From Siphonodentalium dalli (lineage: Eukaryota > Mollusca > Scaphopoda > Gadilida > Siphonodentaliidae), in assembly GCA_032622095.1 (NCBI GenBank), contig CP136061.1:213064373-213128372 (forward strand): a stretch of 64,000 nucleotides of DNA, given 5' to 3'. The notes under the pieces are model-generated. The model saw only the letters and a program-made list of their open reading frames with translations, was not told the DNA's origin and did no database searches. Position numbers and translations under genes: made by a program. Below, piece by piece: positions 24,401 through 27,400 of the stretch. The stretch's first letter is position 1; the number at the start of each line of letters is the position of its first letter.

Positions 24401-27400
24401 TAGATTAATTTTGTTTTTAATTCATCATGCACCATCTCCTACCAGGTTCTTTTGTTTTCTTTAGGATTAGTTTATATTAGTTTATATTCTCAGTCTCGTG
24501 GCCACCTCCTGGGCTTGCATTCTACCATATAGTTCAGTGTGTAACGTGTCTCTGTAGGAAATATCCTATTTTCATAGGTATAATATATATTTCCTATAGT
24601 AGACACTTACACACTGAACTCTCAGGGCCCTCCCGGCCCACCCCGCGCACTCGTACAACCGTCATCAAGATGCACCGAGAAAAAGATCTATCTTACCTGC
24701 ACAATCCAATTTGTAGGTAAGGTACACGTGACACGAGACTGACAGAAGTCACTTCCGGTTAACAAATTTAAAAATTCGTACTCAAGATATTTCGTACCGT
24801 TTTGATTATTAACGGAAAGAGGTTCCTTATATACGTCTGGACAAACACGCAAGCGAGGGTAAACCATATAGTTCAGTGTGTAAGTGTCTACTATAGGAAA
24901 TATATATTATACCTATGAAAATAGGATTTTCCCTCTTTGTTTATCTGAAAATGTTGGATTTCTGTCTTTGCATATATTTCAACCATGGGTTATCGGATCT
25001 TGATGAAATTTGGTATGCAAGTTTGGCATCAGGAGGGCTTTCAAAAGAGGGTTCATTGACGTTCACATTTTCCATTCAAGAGTTGTCCCTCTTTGTTTAT
25101 CTGAAAATGGATTTCCGTCTGTCCACTCTTATATCTCAACCGTGGGTTACACAGGTTTGGCATCATGAGGGCTTTCAAAAGAGGATTTATTGACATTGTT
25201 CACATTTTCAGTTCAAGAGTTATCCCTCTTTCTTTATCTGAAAATGTTGGATTTCCGTCCATCGGTCATTAGAATTGTCCATTAATTTGTTAGTTCATCA
25301 CATTTTTTTTCACAATTTGGTTTCTGGCCTGCCCATATTTCAATTTTCACCATGGGGGTATCCCAGCACCCGTGGTGCAACCTCTTGTTTGATCTAACCT
25401 CGGTCTCTAAAATATGTAAGCACCAGCAGCAAACTACCTTATTCAGCAGGGTTGGTGTGTATGCAATATACATGAATTGGTATATAAAATGATGACTTGC
25501 CAGAAAACCGTTTTGGGGAAAATTCTGTCATTCATAATCTACATGGTTAGTGTATGCTTACAAAATATGTGCTCTAATCTGGCCTGGAGCATTTTGCCAT
25601 TGTTCATTGCTTTATGTTTAGCATCCATCCCCGCGTTTCGTTTTTTCCTAAGAGTGGGCCTTGTGAAAATTTGGACAGATATTGCTTTCGCATAAGACAA
25701 ATGTCAACATGATTAGGGTTAATTTTTTTTATATTATAATTACTTTGCACTATATAGGTCATTTCTGAACCCATCGCGAATAATTGATAATAATCCCGCA
25801 ATTCTCATTTAGTTTCTGAATCCTAGATAATGCTCACGATGAACTTAGTTATAAACCATGGTCTTGTTCTTTCAGTTGGTCACATTCGGGTTTGCAAATT
25901 TCTTATAGACATTATGTCACAAGGTGATATTGTTCTGGGCTTTATTCACCGAGACAATGATTTGGTATGTTCCATCCGTTCTTTATATTTGTCCCATCCT
26001 TGTTTAAATTCAGATAGACCAGGGTAGAAATAGATTTCCTTCCTCTAGTGTCGAAACGTCAGGATATCTGAGTTTGTTCAGTTGCACCATGGATCAAGGT
26101 GGTCTATTATGCATATGACCAGCTTGATCCATGGAAGAGGTGACACATGAGGGTACATGCATATGAACTTTTGGCGATTTCAGTGGCTTTGAACAATTTA
26201 AGGAAGAGAAAGGGGGGAATTAACAGCCAATTGGGCTCATTCTTCCACTTTCTTTGGGGACCTTCAGTCAGAGAATATGTACCTTTTGTGTCCACTTTTA
26301 GCTACCCAGCAGGTTAATAAATCGCTCTTAACAGGAATGCAGTGTGTCATTCCTCGCTGCCTCCTCCTATGAGTTGATTCTACCATGTTGTTCCGTGTTT
26401 AACTTTTCTTTGAAAGGAAATTCATTAGAAAATACATATTCCCTAATAAGATACTTACACACTGAACAAGCTTGTCCCTCCAAATTGTGTTTTTCCCTCC
26501 CCGCTGCTTGGTCCTCCTGGAATCTTATATGAGAAAAGAGGAATAGACATTGATGTCAACATCAGTTATATAGCTATTAAACACATGATCAGTGACCTCA
26601 CTGTGACCTTTCGGTTAAGTGTAACGTTAAACAAATGTACATATGCTATTTCGTACCAAAATAATAATAAATGATTTTCAGTCATAGTGTTATCGATAGA
26701 AATAGAGCTCAGGTACCGTGTTATGAGAAAAGCATTGCATAAAACTGCACCGCTATACAATTTATATTTAATACTGGAATAAATGTTGTTATATTCTTTT
26801 ATTGGCATTGCTGCAAGCATTTTGGCATGACATTTTTTCCTGTGTTTGACAGGTGTTGGAATAGAAATTTTGTAGAGGTGCAGTTTTGTGTAACACTTTT
26901 ATCATAATAACAACACGGGACCTGAGCTCTATTTGTATCGATAGTTGAATATCTGGTCTGCTTAGTAACATGAAGAGATAAAAGAATTACTTTGAAATAA
27001 GCTCTGTTTTGTTTTGAAATTCAGCAGCGTAGCAAAAATACACACAGAAAATTTGAATACATGTGTAGCTAATGTGAGCAAGATTTGGGACCGAACCACA
27101 TTCAAGTGATTACAGAGTGTGTAAATGGTCATTAATCTTAATCAATTAGTGGTATTTTGTTTAATTTTTTATAGGAGCCAGTCTTTAGGTTCGTGAATGA
27201 CAGCTGCCAGATACAGCCAAATCCATATTCTAAATATAGTGTGCCAAAAGATGTGATGGATATGGTCACTGGTAATGGTCATCAGGAGCTTGTAGACTTA
27301 TTACAACTCGTAAGTGATGTTCACAATTATTCTGTTTAAACTATAGATGAAATCACAGTGCTTTGGTCTTCATTAACATGGTAGACACAGTATAATCCTG

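Larger units (their letters stand above)
19121..24927 (+). mobile_element. DIRS-type tyrosine-recombinase retrotransposon, structurally complete
   Basis: DIRS elements are reverse-transcribed, and a tyrosine recombinase integrates a circular DNA intermediate without target duplication. All hallmarks are visible: ITRs at 19121-19348 and 24676-24927, an internal complementary region at 24524-24620, a gag-like ORF, RT/RNase H/methyltransferase-like ORF2, and an overlapping recombinase ORF. The flanks (TTCACAT | TTTCCCTC) rejoin to resemble the neighbouring uninterrupted monomer TTCACATTTTCC. There is no target duplication, as expected. Base composition is clearly richer in GC than the surrounding intron. 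ITR divergence is about one substitution plus end differences, which points to a recent insertion. Frame breaks in gag suggest this copy cannot make all its own proteins unless they are bypassed. Confidence 0.93.

Noticed and set aside
19121-24927. LTR retrotransposon or endogenous retrovirus
   Set aside because: Terminal repeats are inverted, not direct. There is no protease or DDE integrase, and a tyrosine recombinase is present.
25876-25964. 89-nt segment as a constitutive CDC123 exon
   Set aside because: Splice signals and phases fit, but the peptide does not resemble the CDC123 linker and makes the protein longer than expected. Kept only as an alternative exon.
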